A stretch of 64,000 bases of DNA from Larix kaempferi. Lineage: Eukaryota; Streptophyta; Pinopsida; Pinales; Pinaceae. Where the stretch lies: NCBI GenBank assembly GCA_027924585.1, contig BSBM01000608.1, positions 10,250,501-10,314,500 on the forward strand, read 5' to 3'. The translations under genes and the position numbers were made by a program. Position 1 is the stretch's first letter. Every line of letters begins with the position of its first letter. The notes under the pieces were generated by a model. That model did not search any database, was not told where the DNA came from, and saw nothing but the letters and a program-made list of their open reading frames with translations. This document shows positions 48,940 through 62,082 of this stretch, one piece after another.

Positions 48940-49578
48940 TGGTTATGTATTTGTAACTTCGGAAGATATTCACTTGTATATTGTATTTGTACTTTATTGT
49001 ATCCCCAACGGAGATGTATTATTCCTCCGATTGGAAGTGTCGTCATGTGTACTTGCATGTGCCGCAAGTTATATTGTAAGTGTTGTAACTTATACTTGAT
49101 GGGTTATTAGACCACCTTGATGGGGGTCGACCTTGTATGAGTCATGTGGGTCAAAGGGTTATTAGACCACCCTAGTAGGGGTCAGCCCAATCAACATTAT
49201 GTTAAGTGGTTAAGTTGAAGCCGACCTAGTTGAGTAAAGTTCAAGTCAAGTTAGCGTATAAATAGAGAGTGTGTCTCTCTCATTTTACACGTTCTATTGT
49301 TCACTCACTTCGTATTAGTGAGAGAGAGGAGGAGTTCGCACAAGTGGAGGAGGAGCATACTGCTGAAGATGTTTATCTCTTGGGTTTGATCATGGTGATC
49401 CTTGTATTGATGCTTATTCTATCTCTGAGGAAGTTGCGGGGTTTTTCACCTTCTTAGTTTTCCCCGGTGAAATGTTTTGTGTCTCTTGTCTCTTGTCTCT
49501 TATGCTTGATTTGTTGTACATGTTGTTCTTTCAATTAATATCCTAGATCAGAATGTATTAAATTCTGAAAAACTAATA
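48940..49578 (+). repeat. copia 3' LTR (second copia)
   Basis: 639 bases, TATA box at 49257-49264. It ends AACTAATA and is followed by the GGAAA duplication. Confidence 0.92.
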
Positions 49579-49583
49579 GGAAA

Positions 49584-52500
49584 ACAATAGACCAAACATT
49601 AGCAAATCACCTTACTACTCTCAAATTTCATATAATAAAGAGTGGTTTTCATATATTATGATTTTTTAGAAGAAAAAGAATAGACAAAACATTAATAAAG
49701 TTGCTTTTCTACTTTTAAATTTCATACCATAAATAGCGTTTATCATATTATATGATTTTTTTTTGGTGGAAAATGAATAAAATGTGCACTATAACATGAC
49801 ATATATTAGAGAAAGGAATCATATGTATTAAGAATGCCATAGAGAAGAAGATTAGAACCTTTTTAGTATAAAATGCATATTTACCTTGATGCAAGGTATC
49901 TATTCTTCTCAAGCTATGTATGGTATGAAATTTGAAAGTAGAAAGGAAATTTCTCTAATTCTTGTAGCTAAATGTACAAAAGGAATCCAATGCAGTGAAA
50001 AATGCATTAACAACATGGCTGATAATGCAAAGCAGGGCACCTTTCCCTATTAAAAAATACATTCAATCTCATCTATTCAAGGTAAAGTGACCCAACAGCT
50101 TCCATTGAAAACCTGATTCCATTTGAGATAAGGAAATTCCATACTTGCATGTGCTTCCTCTATTCATATGCAAACACATTTTTACACCAACGCATGAAGA
50201 TGGTTGGTTCTTGCAGTCATTAGTTAATGAATAATCCCCCCAGAAAAAATTCATTTGGATTGCATTTGCTTCTTGGAAGACATTTTCAATGTGGTCTTGA
50301 CTCCATCCAAGGTAAAGTGACCCAACAAATTCCATTGAAAACCTAATTCCACTTGAGATAAGGCAATTCCATACTTGCATGTGTTGCCTATTCATATGCA
50401 AACAGAATTTTACACTAGTGAACACAAGAAGATGATTGGTTCTTGCAGTCACTAGTTAACGAATAGTCCTAAAACCTTTTCATTTGGATTGCATTTTCTT
50501 CATGGATGATATTTTCAATGTAGTCGGATAGTACATGCAACATTGCTCCATAAAAATTAGAGTGATGAGGTAGAAGGTGTGTTCATTACTCAATTTCCAT
50601 TTGCAATGCTTGATACATGGCTTAGACTCACTCTGATAAATAAATAAATAAATAATCTTAAAGATAAATGAATACTTGGGTCTTAACAAAAGAGATGAGG
50701 AAATATTAGGATATGGGTAAGAAATTTTGGAAGTTATCATGATAAATACGGACTAAGATAGACAAAGAGTATATTAAAGAATTAAACATTAAAAACTTGG
50801 GATATCCATCTTAGAATCCAAGGATGGAGACCCTGGTTAATTAATTCCAGAAGAGATTTGGAATATATTTCCTCGAATGAAATCCAACTACTGAATTACA
50901 CTTTCTCACCATCCAATTTTATTTTTTTTCAAAATTTTCTACCTTCTTTGTATTCTGGAAATTATATTTCAATTTATGTTTTGAATGTTGTGTATTTTCT
51001 GCATTATATTTAATTCATAAATTTCATTCCAAAAATACATATTAGTTTACGAATCTTGTTTAGAATCTCAAACTAGGCTAAATTCGATTCTATGCATGCT
51101 AGAAATTATATGTAAATTTCTATTGTAAATATTATGCAATTTCAATACTTTATTTATTTCAAAATTTTCATTTCCAGCAATGCATTTTTGTCTAGAACCT
51201 TATTGTGTATTTGAAATTAGAAAATTCAATTTTCAACATTCTGGAATTCTGATTTTAGTTTCTATTTTAAATTTTCTGCAATTTCCAACAATTAGTTTAC
51301 TACATAAATTTAAATTTCTAAAGTTTACTGGGTCTTAATACATCACACTACTCCTTACAATTATATTTGCAATCTGGAAATTTAATTTTGATTTCTGTTT
51401 TAAATTTTTGCATTTCAAGCAAGAGATTTAATTCAGAAATTTTAATTTTCAGATTGCATTTGAGCATTTGATTTCTCATTTTCATATCTTAAACTTGCTC
51501 AAGAACTATGCTTCTATAAATCTGAATATTCCAAACAACATTGACATCATATAGATCAGATTTATATCAAGTCTAGACACTTTCAATCATACTTTCATAT
51601 CTTACACGTGCTTGTTGGATTCTTAAACCTGACGCTTACCTTGATCAAACATCTAAAACCAGATTATGAACCAAACTTAGTCCAAATTCTCTTCATCTCA
51701 AAATTTTAACCTTGACTCAGACTTATCTTAGGGAAAGCCCCCTTATGTTGGAGAAAAACAAACCTAAAGTGAAAGGGAAGAGCTGCTGAGGTGACAATGG
51801 GCAGTTTTCGTGAGTTACACAAAACTATAAACTTGGTGCTTGGGACTTTATACTTTTATGGGTGCTTTATTTCATTGTAAAAGTATCAAAATCAAGGAAT
51901 TCATCCTTTAGTGTGGATTGTACCCATTGATTCCCCCAAAATAGTGCATCCCGTGTACGAAGAACTATCCTTAAGGTAAGAATGTTTAGTATCTCCTCCA
52001 TTGAATGAGTTATTCTCGCCCTCACTCTAAAAATAACTTGTCGCATCTTAGACATAACCATGTATTCTATTAAAAAAAACATTTCCCCCTGCAGTACATG
52101 TGTGTGTTCATTGTTGAAGTTTCATTTAATATGGAAATACCTTTCATAAGAAGTATATGAAGATAGTGTCAACAATGACTCAAAACGGAGGTTATTATAA
52201 TCAAACAAAGAAAGCTGAATTTCCAAAGTAAAATTGATTATATATTACATAATGCAATAGTAGCACATGCATGCACACACATAGATATATCTTAAAAATC
52301 CCTAAGTTTTAATGCCACTTAGAATGACTCTGATACATAGGCTCCAATACCATGGGAAGGTGCACAATTGTAGTAAAAAACATCATCTCTTGGAATTATC
52401 CATGTGTATTAATTTTGAAGTCTCAAATATTCTTGATTATTTTGTTTTTAAAGCGTATTTCTCATTTATGTCTATTAGATGGGAGATGATGCAGCCCATG

Positions 52501-53877
52501 GACGGTAACAGTGAATTCAGAGAGATTCCACAAGTGGAGCTATGGACACTTTCTCTAATACTGAAGGTATTACTGTAAGCAATTATAGTTGATTCTTGAA
52601 GAGTAAAGCCGTTTTGCCTAGCTAATTTGATTGAATTATGTCTTCATTAGTATTATTGTGAGACATTCTTTTAGAAGAGAATGATATTTCTATTGATTGA
52701 AAAATTTACCCACATATAATATTAAAAATATCCCAACTCTAGTAGAGATGGGGACGGATCACACCCTAGATAATATGTCAAACAACATCATAATTAATAT
52801 CTTAAACCACCAATCTATTGCAAACATTTTCATGTTACAGGTCACTTGATCTTCAGAGTTGGAAACATCTCTTGCAACATTTGGTTTCAAAAAGTTAAAG
52901 CATCACCTAATTCCTAATATGGAATTTCCTATATGCTTAAATCATTAGCAGCATTCCTTCTCAGGAATTTATTCATATTCTTAACAACAAAGCCTCCAAC
53001 CTTCCAGCTTTGTTTTCCAGTAATTTGTATGTGTTCAACCTACATGGCATTTTGGTAGGCTAGTGCACATACCTAAACTGTTAGATTATATAGAGGTATT
53101 ATTATACATACATACTATACATACTTTCTTATTATTACATTATACTTACTTACACTCTAGTTGACATAAATACACAAAAAAAATCTTACCTAAGTATGCA
53201 GGTATGAATGTGTCTATAAGCTTTTGCATGTATATATAGCCTTGGGTCCATTAATCTACACAAATGTTCATCAACAAATGTCTTATTTAATTAGACTTAA
53301 GATAGGAAAGCATATATAACAAATGTCATTTCAAGGTAATCTAGTCAATGTCAAACAAGCACAGTCTACCTTTAATGATGTAATGCACTCCACCATAGTG
53401 TTTTGGATAGCCTTCTCTATTTTTTAGTTTAACCCACTCCTCTGCTAATTCTCCCCCCCTCCTTTTCTACCAATTTCTCTTACAAAGCTCCTTATTCCAC
53501 AGTTATCATATAAATATTTTTGTGCGCTCAAGATTCTTCAGGATCATGTCGCTTGGACATTTCACCTCACTGACAGAATTTATGGCCTAACCCTAGGGTC
53601 TTGTACCAATCTTGAGCAAATTTAGAAACATCAATAGGGGTCCCATCGATTACCTTTTGGTGTAGCTACTTCATGTTCAAACTAGGCCTTTGATGGCCTG
53701 GCAATTTCACCATAGAGTTGGTTCAACATCCCCTCTTTCTCGGTTTACAATTCTACTCCAAAAATTTGTAGGAAGCCAACAGACCAGGGGGGGGAAGAAA
53801 ACGAAGGATTAATTAAATGGTCTACATCATTATATATACCCAATAAAACTTTTCCCTAACACAATTAATGTAGGTAG
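49584..53877. other. unassigned AT-rich stretch
   Basis: No recognisable coding region, RNA gene or LTR pair. It includes the 230-base tandem duplication listed separately. Short frames (51867-52082 minus, 52312-52578 plus) carry no known motif. Positions 50900-51480 repeatedly read AATTTCNAATTTTC-like low-complexity sequence. Confidence 0.5.
50079..50525. repeat. tandem duplication, 230-base period, two units
   Basis: GGTAAAGTGACCCAACA occurs at 50081 and 50311. The rest of each unit (CCATTGAAAACCT, ATACTTGCATGTG, GGTTCTTGCAGTCA, CATTTGGATTGCATTT) repeats in order with moderate divergence. The minus-strand frame 50069-50452 runs across both units, but no family was recognised. Confidence 0.88.
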
Positions 53878-53885
53878 GTGGTGGG

Positions 53886-54886
53886 CACGGGGGCTTCACT
53901 ATAAGGCAATATAATATCACGTTCATTCATATTGCGGTATTAAATATTCACGAAAACCTAAAAATTATATTGCTTAGATATTAAGGGGCAAAGGTTTTTT
54001 TATTTAATGTAAAACTACAAAAATACTTTGGGGTCTTTTTTATATGGGCGGGTTCACAAATATCCGCCAAATGGAGTGGTAGGATCACGACCGGATGAGA
54101 AATCGGGTTGAGGCAAGGCTCGGGCTTACCAGTATGCAGGGAAATCACGTCTTGAGGCATGCTTGAGGCCAAAGGTTTTGTGGTGAAGTGGGTTTCTAGT
54201 CTATCAGAGTCAAGAGATAGTGGTCATTGACAACCAATTGTTACCAATAGCCTTGGGATGCTCTAAGCCTCTAGGACTTGTTATAGGCCCTTGATAGGCC
54301 TTCTGGGCTTGAATACCCAACCACTTGTGCCTATTATAGGCCTTGGGAGGTTTAGTCAGCCTCCTAGAGCTTGTTACAGGCCCTGGGGGCTTGGATACCT
54401 AGCCCACAACAGGCTTAGTCAACGATTGGGGAATTGCAACATGCAATCTAAATGTTGTACTATGTGAATTGGCTCTAGTGACATACAAGAAGTGATATCC
54501 TATCTCTTCATTAGACCATTAGATGTTGCAAATCATAGTGATATGTGGTCGAGTAATTGCATTATGGGTGAAGTAATGTGCATCCGCAATATACATCGAA
54601 AGCAACAAGGTGCATTGTAGAATGCATGTGGGGTCATAAGAGGGGTGTCATATCAATATACTAGGTAGAAATATAAAGGGGTATAAAAAATGTTAATGAC
54701 AAAATTGATACATACAATATCTAGTGAAAATAAGAGTTTTTTTTAAATTGGGAAGGCATATTGGGAGGGCGTTAAAAAAAACGATTTTGGAAGGTATTTT
54801 CCAATATTTAGTGAAATTAGGGGTATTGTTTCATATGCCATGAACGAACGTGCTATGATAGCGGTTTATTGAGTGAAGCCCCCGTG
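53886..54886. mobile_element. non-autonomous DNA transposon, hAT-like
   Basis: A 1001-base element begins CACGGGGGCTTCACT and ends with its exact reverse complement. Matching continues imperfectly for about 45 bases (CACGTTCATTCAT against CACGTTCGTTCAT). It is flanked by GTGGTGGG at 53878-53885 and 54887-54894, a perfect 8-bp duplication as made by hAT transposases. The interior has no transposase. Positions 54240-54430 repeat a unit of about 100 bases around TTATAGGCC and GGGCTTG. P-type elements also make 8-bp duplications, so the superfamily call is an inference. Confidence 0.78.
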
Positions 54887-54894
54887 GTGGTGGG

Positions 54895-55701
54895 GGATGT
54901 ATACTCATTGACATAACCTTCCAACATGATGGATAATTTCAATCATTCAATTTTAAGGGTCGCGCTCATGACAACTTGGCCTTGATTCACCGGAGCAGTT
55001 GAATGAGTATTAACCATTGACCAAGGTTCCAACCTTCCTATGCTCTACCCTACATGAATGGCATGTTAGAAAAAGGGAAGAGGTTGGGTGAAAGTCCTTG
55101 CTGAATTGGTGGAATAATGCCCTCAGACATGGTCATTAAAATGAAGTTCTTGTTATGTGGTTCAACCTCCTACCTTAGGCTATGTTTCTTGAAGCAACTT
55201 CCTAAAAAGGAAAATAGGTGGTGCTAGCTAAAAATAAAAATCAAAGCATTCAGAATTTCCTCATGAATGCCATCAGAATTTGTGATCAAATGCCCATTCT
55301 AGATTGTATGTCTGTAATTGTATTCTCTAAGGTGGCCCAAGTAATGCACATTAATTTTGGTTCTCTCATATTCTTGAACTATAAACAATTCAACTTCCTG
55401 AGGGTTATTTACTACCTCAATTTTTCTACTTGGTATTCTTATCCAACACATTATATAGTTTTGTGGATTACTTTGGTAACCCAAGACTTTGACCAACTTT
55501 ATAATATTTTTCACTTAGTATTTGTATTTTAATAAGAATTTTAACTTAAAACACTTGACATGAAAGATAATTTAAAATTTTACTTAATTATTCATAACTT
55601 TCAAATGCCTGCTATCAATTTTTCTTGACAATGGGGATTTCACAATTTGCTTCCACTCCTCAACAACCTTCATCAGTATAATATTTATTCCTTCTCAATC
55701 T
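54895..55701. other. unassigned stretch
   Basis: Between the inverted-repeat element and the LINE. A 104-codon plus-strand frame (55218-55532) has no recognised motif. Confidence 0.45.
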
Positions 55702-55733
55702 AAGAGTTTGTATTTTTTTATTTTTTTTCCGCA

Positions 55734-56338
55734 GACCACAGCAAGAAGAAAAAAATCCGAACATCCCCAACACCAGCAATAGTTTTGACATTCTCACTGA
55801 TCAGCTGGAGAACCCTACCACAGAACTGGAAAAAATGGAAGCATCCACTGAAAACCCTAGCAATACGGATACTCTGAATGAAATGCTAGTCCCAGCCAAG
55901 ACCCTTCGGGGGGAAACCTCTCTACCCCAAGACAATGCATTAGATTCTATATCACAAGAAGGGGCCAAGATTCAAGAGAAGGATGATAACCCCAGTCCTG
56001 AAACACTTATGGACGACCCCATGATTGATCTGGAAATAGGATATCTTGACATTCTGGGCCTAGAAGATGCATGTTCTAGAAAAGCTTTCCACTCCATCTC
56101 GCTCAAGCAAATCCAGCTCCTATTGAAAGTTTTGAAAAAATTTAAAGGAAATAAGCTGGGAGTCCTGAACCTTCCACAAAAAGACAAGCAAAAGCTTCAA
56201 AGCGACAACAAGAAAAGAGGCAAAAAAACTGATCTTCAAAGAATCAGTCAGCTGGGCACAAGACTAATCAAATCTGGGCAATACACTCAGCTCACAGAGT
56301 TTTTCCCTACTTTTAACACTGGTTCTCAATGCAGTTAA
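55734..56338 (+). CDS. LINE ORF1 C-terminal fragment
   Basis: The frame is open from the LINE's truncated start (PQQEEKNPNIPN, then NSFDILTDQLENP) to TAA at 56336-56338, about 200 codons. The first ATG is at 55835. ORF1 proteins bind the LINE RNA. Here the N-terminal RNA-binding part is missing because of 5' truncation. The remainder is acidic in the middle and Lys-rich near the end (QKDKQKLQSDNKKRGKK). The stop overlaps the ORF2 start by ten bases in another frame. Confidence 0.7.
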
Positions 56339-59300
56339 TCTCTTGGAATGTAAGAGGTCTGAACGGTGCCTCCAAACACTGTATGCTGAAAAGGAAAATA
56401 ATGCAAGACAAGCCCACCCCGATCTTCCTTTAGGAAACCAAATGCTCTGACATCACTGTTCAAAATCTCTTCCAAATATTTATTTAGAGAGGCTGCCAAA
56501 CAATGGCTTTAGACGCTAATGGAGGCTCCGAAGGCTTGGCCATCGCCTGGAACCATTCCCTGATCCAACTTAATGACTTTGCATCTACTACCCACTCCCT
56601 CTCTGCCTCTTTTCATCTAATAGGTACGGATATCTCTGGTCACCTTATGAATGTCTATGGGCCTCAAATCCCAGCCCTAAAAGATCTTCTTCTCAGGCAT
56701 CTATATTGGTTCTCCCAACTTCACTCGGGAGAAATGATGATCATTGGAGGCGACTTTAACATGATAACCTCTCTCCAAGACAAAAAAGGTGGAATACATT
56801 TTCTTACCAATGAGGACACCAACTTCAAAGACTACATCAAAGACTGCAATCTCATTGATATTCTCCCAACTGAAGGGTACATGACCTAGAACAACAAAAG
56901 AGGAGGCAGGAATCAGATCTCATCTAGACTTGATCGCTTTCTCATCTCCAAGGAAATCATTGAAACCCTGAGCAACATTTCTACAGTCGTTCTCCCCTCT
57001 GCAGGATCTGATCACTGGTTGATTTCACTTGCATGGCAGAACTCAAGTAATCTTAAAGCTCGTCCTTTCAGATTCAAAAAGTTTTGGCTAACCCATCCTA
57101 CTTTCATGGACATGGTAAGCTCCTGGTGGGCTAACACCTTCATTGAAGGGCACTCGAAAATGGCAATTATGCATCAAAAACACAAGCTCCTGAGGGCCAA
57201 GCTAAAGGTTTGGAACCACACCTCCTTTGGCAATATTTTCAAAGAAAAAAGCAACTTGGAGAAGGAGCTCGAGCAAAACCAAAAGAATATTGTGGAGACA
57301 GGATACTCAGACTCCCTCAAAGAAAAGGAACAAATTCTCCAAAAACAGCTTGACGAAAGATGCCACCAGGAGGAGATTCTCTAGAAGCATAAATCCTGCA
57401 ACAATTGGCTGAAAGAAGGAGAAAATAATACTTCTTTCTTTCACAGGGCCACGATCCAGCACAGGATTTCCAATTGCATCTCGGCCATCAAAGATGAGCA
57501 ATTCATTATGCTAAGGACCCAGGAAGACATTGAACAGGAGCTAACTTCACCCTTCCACAACCTACTCATAGAGGACACTCCCAACAGGGCAGAAGCTATT
57601 CGCGAAGTCACTAGCCATATCCCAAAGCTTTTGACTACTGAGCATAACGCCTCGCTCATGAAACCTATTACTCTGCAAGAAGTTGAACTGGTGGTCAATC
57701 AAATGGATGAAGGAAAATATCCGGGACCAGACGGGTTCACCATCAACTTCTTCAAGCACTGCTGGAGCTTTCTTAAGCAGGACATTCTTGAACTGGTGAA
57801 TGAATCCAGAAGAAAGCGTTGGGTCCTCCCAGCCCTGAACGCTACCTTCCTCACTCTAATTCCCAAAGAAGTGGGAACCACTTGCCCTGGTAAGTTGCGA
57901 CCTATCTCCCTCTGCAATGTCATTTACAAAATCATAACCAAAGTGATTGCCAACAGACTGAAGGCCCTGCTACATATCCTCACATCCCCTGAGCAAACTG
58001 GTTACGTGGAAGGAAGAAAAATCCTTGATGGGATCATCTTCTCCCATGAAGTGATTCACTCCCTCAAAACTACCAAAATACTTGGTATGCTAGTCAAACT
58101 TGACCTCTCCAAATCCTTTGATAAACTTAGCTGGGACTTTATCCAGCAAATGCTTCAAGATTATGGCTTCTGCAATGAATGGATTCAATGGATTCTTTCC
58201 CTAACATCCTCATCTTCTTTCTCCGTTTTGGTTAATGGCTACCCTGCAGCTACCTTCTCTCCCTCTAGAGGTATTCGACAAGGTGACCCTCTTTCCCCCT
58301 TTCTCTTTATCCTTATGATGGAGAGCCTAAGTCGTATGCTCAAATCCTTGGCCTCCGCTAATGCCCTAAAAGGCCTCACTCTTCATGGAAACCCCCCCAT
58401 CACTCACCAACAATTTGTAGACGACAATCTTCTCTTTGGACATCCCTCTGTGCAAGAAGCTCGTACCCTGAAAAAAGCTCTCAATACTTTCTCTGCAGCC
58501 TCAGGCACCACTATCAACCTTGATAAATCTCAGATCTTTTTCTTCAACACAAGTGCGATCACCCAAAGAAACATAGCGCGTATTCTCGGCTTTCAAATCT
58601 CCCTTCTTCCCTCTAAATACCTGGGAGCTCCTCTTTTTGAAACCACTATTAAGCACTCCTCCTGGAGAGAACTTCTTGATAAGCTAGAATCAAGAATTTC
58701 CTCTTGGACCTTCAGAACCCTAAATATCCCCAGTCGCCTTATCTTACTCAAGGTTGTTCTGCAATCCATGCCCCTTTACGTTTCTCGGTCCTGGCTTCTC
58801 TTAAATGGGTCCTTAAATCTATGAAAAAGATCCAACGGTCGTTTCTATGGGGTGGTAATCATGACAATCGCAAATGGGCCCTAGTCAACTGGAAAACCAT
58901 CTACAAGACAAAAAACTTTGGAGGTCTTGGTCTCAGAGACCCAGAAATCAACAATCAAGTTCTCTCTGCAAAGATATGGTGGAACTAGGTTACTGTGGAA
59001 AATGCTAACTGGATTCAACTTTGGAATAGCAAATATGCAAGTACCTGGGACCCTCAACAGAGAATCCGTTACAATTTGGACCCCCCAGGTTCCCTCATGT
59101 GGCGGGAAGCCAACTGTCAACGTGCACTGGTGCAGCAACACAGTTTCTGGGAAGTTTGTGCTAGTGACCAGGCCCTTTTTTGGCATGACTCCTGGCAACA
59201 AAGACCCAGCATCCACTCAATCACTACACACTTGGACCTCACCCAACATCTTCAGGAAAAGGACCAATTCACTGTCAACAACTACTGGCAGTAGGAAGGA

Positions 59301-60604
59301 CATATGGGAAACATAATTTGGAAAAATCCAAGCACATGGGACCCACAGATACCCCCGAACAGTTCTGAGATTATTTGGACTGAATTGCAGACCCACCACC
59401 AGAAAGTTAATGAAAATCCTGATATCATTAGATGGGGACACTCCACTAAAGGCACCTTCATGGTAAAAGAGACCTATTAGCTCAGTACTCAGGTAAATGC
59501 AGATTTGGTGGATCCCATCTGGAAGAGAATCTGGAGCTCAAATTTATGGCCCAAAGTTGCAACTTTTCTCTGGCTCCTTGTTCATCGTAAAATCCTCACC
59601 TGGGACAATCTCCTTAAAAGAGGCTTTCAGGGACCCTCTTGGTGCATCATGTGCAACTCCCAAGTGGAAGATACTAATCACCTTCTAGATTCCTATGATA
59701 TGGCTGAAAATTTCTAGAATCTCATTGTTGCGAATTTCTAATGCTCCAACAGAACACGAGGAGACATCGTCCACACTATCTCCATATGGGATCGGTACCC
59801 CTTCCAAAGCAACCTGCTTAACCGTATTTGGGACCTCACACCAAGCCTAGCCATCTGGAACATCTGGAAGGAGAGAAAACGTAGAATTTTTTAAGGCCAC
59901 TTCAAAATATTCCCTGAACTCTGGCAATGCTTTAAAACCAACCTACAGGAACTCTGGCCATCTCCAATTGGACCACCACTGATATCCCTCTTACCTCTAT
60001 GGAAATAAATGTCCTTGTCCGATGGGATCTTGCTCACCCATCTCCTGCTCAACCCTCTCATCCTACTGCTTTTAGCTCTTCCAGTCCCGATTCTTGGAGC
60101 AAACCACCGCCTGATTTCTTCAAGCTTAATTTTGATGGCGCCTCTAAAGGAAACCTGGGGGACGCTAGCTTTGGAGGAGTTTTTTGTAACTCTGCTAAAA
60201 CCATTCTATGTATCTTCCATGGCTCTCTTGGGTATGACACCAACAATGTCGCTGAACTCTCAGGTCTGCTTGAAGGACTCAAAATTGCCAAAGCCAATGA
60301 CTTTATCCCTCTGATTGTTGAAGGAGACTCTCAAGTCATCTTAGCCTTGGCCAAAAAGCTTTACCATGGCACCACCGTTAAAAAATATTCCCCCAACTGG
60401 CGGCTTGAACAACACCTCCATGATCTGGATGAGTTTCTCACAAACTTCAGAATCATCACCTTTCAGCATGTCAAACGCAAAGCCAACTCTATTGCTGATA
60501 GCCTGGCTAACAAGGGTGTGGAAGATGTCTCCCTTCTCACCATCGATACTGTCACTACAATGGATAATAGGGACCTCCATCAGCATTGTCGACGCCTCGC
60601 ATAA
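56329..60604 (+). pseudogene. LINE ORF2: endonuclease, reverse transcriptase, zinc-binding domain, RNase H
   Basis: ORF2 starts with MQLISWNVRGLNG, the AP-endonuclease opening, followed by GGDFNMI (about 56750) and SDHWL (about 57010). RT lies in the open frame 57508-58824: GPDGFTINFFKHCW, LRPISLCNVIYKIITKVIAN, GIRQGDPLSPFLF and FVDD, the catalytic box (V where many plant L1s have A). After a shift near 58800, the thumb and zinc-binding domain follow (FLWGGNHDNRKWALVNW; VATFLWLLVHRKILT; WCIMCNSQVEDTNHLL). Another shift leads to RNase H 59999-60604 (KLNFDGASKGN, NNVAELSGLLEGL, VEGDSQV). In-frame stops are at 56434, 56488, 56887, 57382 and 58986, several replacing Trp. ORF2 would nick the target and copy the RNA. 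This copy cannot. Confidence 0.92.
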
Positions 60605-62057
60605 AAGGATCTTCTCAACCCGGATGCGGGTTATTCTCTTCCCGACACCGTGTACAATGCCGACCAAGAACAACTGCCACCTTGCACTGCTGCACGTGGA
60701 AATGTTGGGCCAACCCTTCACATGCATGAACGGGTGGACGAGACGATCGCAACCGCACATCTATCCACCAGGACCGATGATCACTCCACCACCTTGGGCG
60801 TCGATGCGTATTTAAGATCACAGGACGAAGGGAGTGGCGACGATCCACTCCCGCGTGTTTAGAATGACGTCCTCCCTTGGCGATTGCGTCATGCATTCAA
60901 TTCTGCCACCTTCTACAAGGTCGACAAACTGTAACATTAATGGCCTCGGCTCTTTAAAACACCCTGCCGACATGTATTCTGCTTCTACTGTCGAGTTTAG
61001 GCTTCTCTCTGAGAATTATTGCACAGAGCTTGAAATCTTAAGGGTGGCTTACTCCGCGATTCTCAAAGCCATGACAATTCACAATAGGGGGGTCTCTCGT
61101 CGGGGGCAGCGGCAGGAAAAGCTCCAGCCATAGGCCCAAGGTCGCCATGGACTGGTTGGCCATGGATGGTTATGCTCCAAGAATCTCTGCAAGAACTCGT
61201 AGCCTTATCAATGAGTGGGAGGCTCGTAAGGTGGCAGCTCTCCTTGCCTCCAGTAGCAACGGAGGCGCCATTAATCATTACTAGTTGCTCAAGAACATGA
61301 TGAGCAGCCTCATAGTGGAAATGGAAGCTAGTTGGCAAGCCAACTACAGTATTGTCAGGAACATCAATGCCAGTCTAAAAGAGGCAGCGGACCACTCTAA
61401 CACGCTGGATGCCAACATGACCTGGGACATCTTCTCCCTGGGCAACAATTCTGAACCTGTCAAGCAGAATAACAAGGAGATTGAAGCTGTTGAAGCCACA
61501 ACCATCGGGTCAGCAAAGAAACTCTCCCAGGTCAAGAAGAACAAAGGTTCAACCTCTGCAACCCCTGCCTGTGACGCTGTTCATGACGCTACCCGTGATG
61601 TTGTTCGTGATGCTATGCGTGGCGCCGCTTTTGATGACACACATTCTCCAGGGTCACCCTCTACAACTCTGCCCCCTCTGGGCACCTTTGAGGATTTCTA
61701 TGCAGCCTGCCCCATCCTTGAAGAAGAACCAGAGAACACGCCTGCAAAATGCTAATGGGAAGGTCGTAGCCCCTAGTCATCTCTGTGATTATCAGCTTTT
61801 CTATTTTTATATTTTGTATGGTTTAGTTTATAGTTCTATTAGAAATTATCAGTATTTATTTTTGCAGAAAGTCCCAATTTTTTCATGGGAAGACCATACT
61901 CACAGGATCTTCATTTTGTATTATGTCAGTCACTTCTGTCTTTTTGAGCAATTGGGATGGTGGCTTCATTATCTAAGGTCTCCCCAATCTGCAACAAACT
62001 CTACTGCTCACAATGTATATTATGCTTATGTTAATTAAATTTCTGCCTGCAACTTAC
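60605..62057 (+). other. LINE 3' extension with an extra frame (61147-61755)
   Basis: The region lies between the RNase H stop and the A-tail, inside the target duplications, so it was copied with the LINE. The RNase H frame continues past its stop to 60862 without another. A second frame runs from ATG 61147 (MDWLAMDGYAPRISARTRSL) to 61755 with one TAG at 61282. It includes a probable helical part (VEMEASWQANYSIVRNINAS) and a short repeat CDAVHDATRDVVRDAMRGAA. It is unlike known ORF2 tails that I recall. It could be a native third frame of this LINE lineage or a 3' transduction of host sequence. Confidence 0.6.
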
Positions 62058-62082
62058 AAAAAAAAAAGAGTTTGTATTTTTT

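Larger units (their letters stand above)
43230..49578 (+). mobile_element. Ty1/copia element with internal deletion
   Basis: LTRs lie at 43230-43865 and 48940-49578. The primer site TGGTATCAGAGC is at 43866-43877. The purine tract AAGAGGGA is before the 3' LTR. A perfect GGAAA duplication lies at 43225-43229 and 49579-49583. It belongs to the family of the first copia. The interior keeps a 2.8-kb leader of unknown origin, a short N-terminal RT piece joined to its C-terminus, RNase H, and a long 3' region. Gag, protease, integrase and the RT catalytic core are gone. Because both LTRs and the duplication are intact, deletion happened before or after insertion without touching the ends. Confidence 0.93.
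55719..62065 (+). mobile_element. L1-type LINE retrotransposon, 5' truncated, with 17-bp target duplication
   Basis: The copies at 55702-55718 and 62066-62082 share AAGAGTTTGTATTTTTT, and a run of A precedes the right copy (62058-62067), as expected of target-primed insertion. Inside are the end of ORF1, ORF2 (endonuclease, RT, zinc-binding domain, RNase H of plant type) and a further 1.4 kb with another frame. The start lies within ORF1, so it is 5' truncated. Several stops and two frameshifts make ORF2 inactive as a whole, though the RT frame is intact. Confidence 0.92.

Noticed and set aside
50069-50452. 127-codon minus-strand frame across the 230-base duplication
   Set aside because: No recognised domain, and repetition comes from the DNA duplication. 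It could be an exon relic but cannot be supported.
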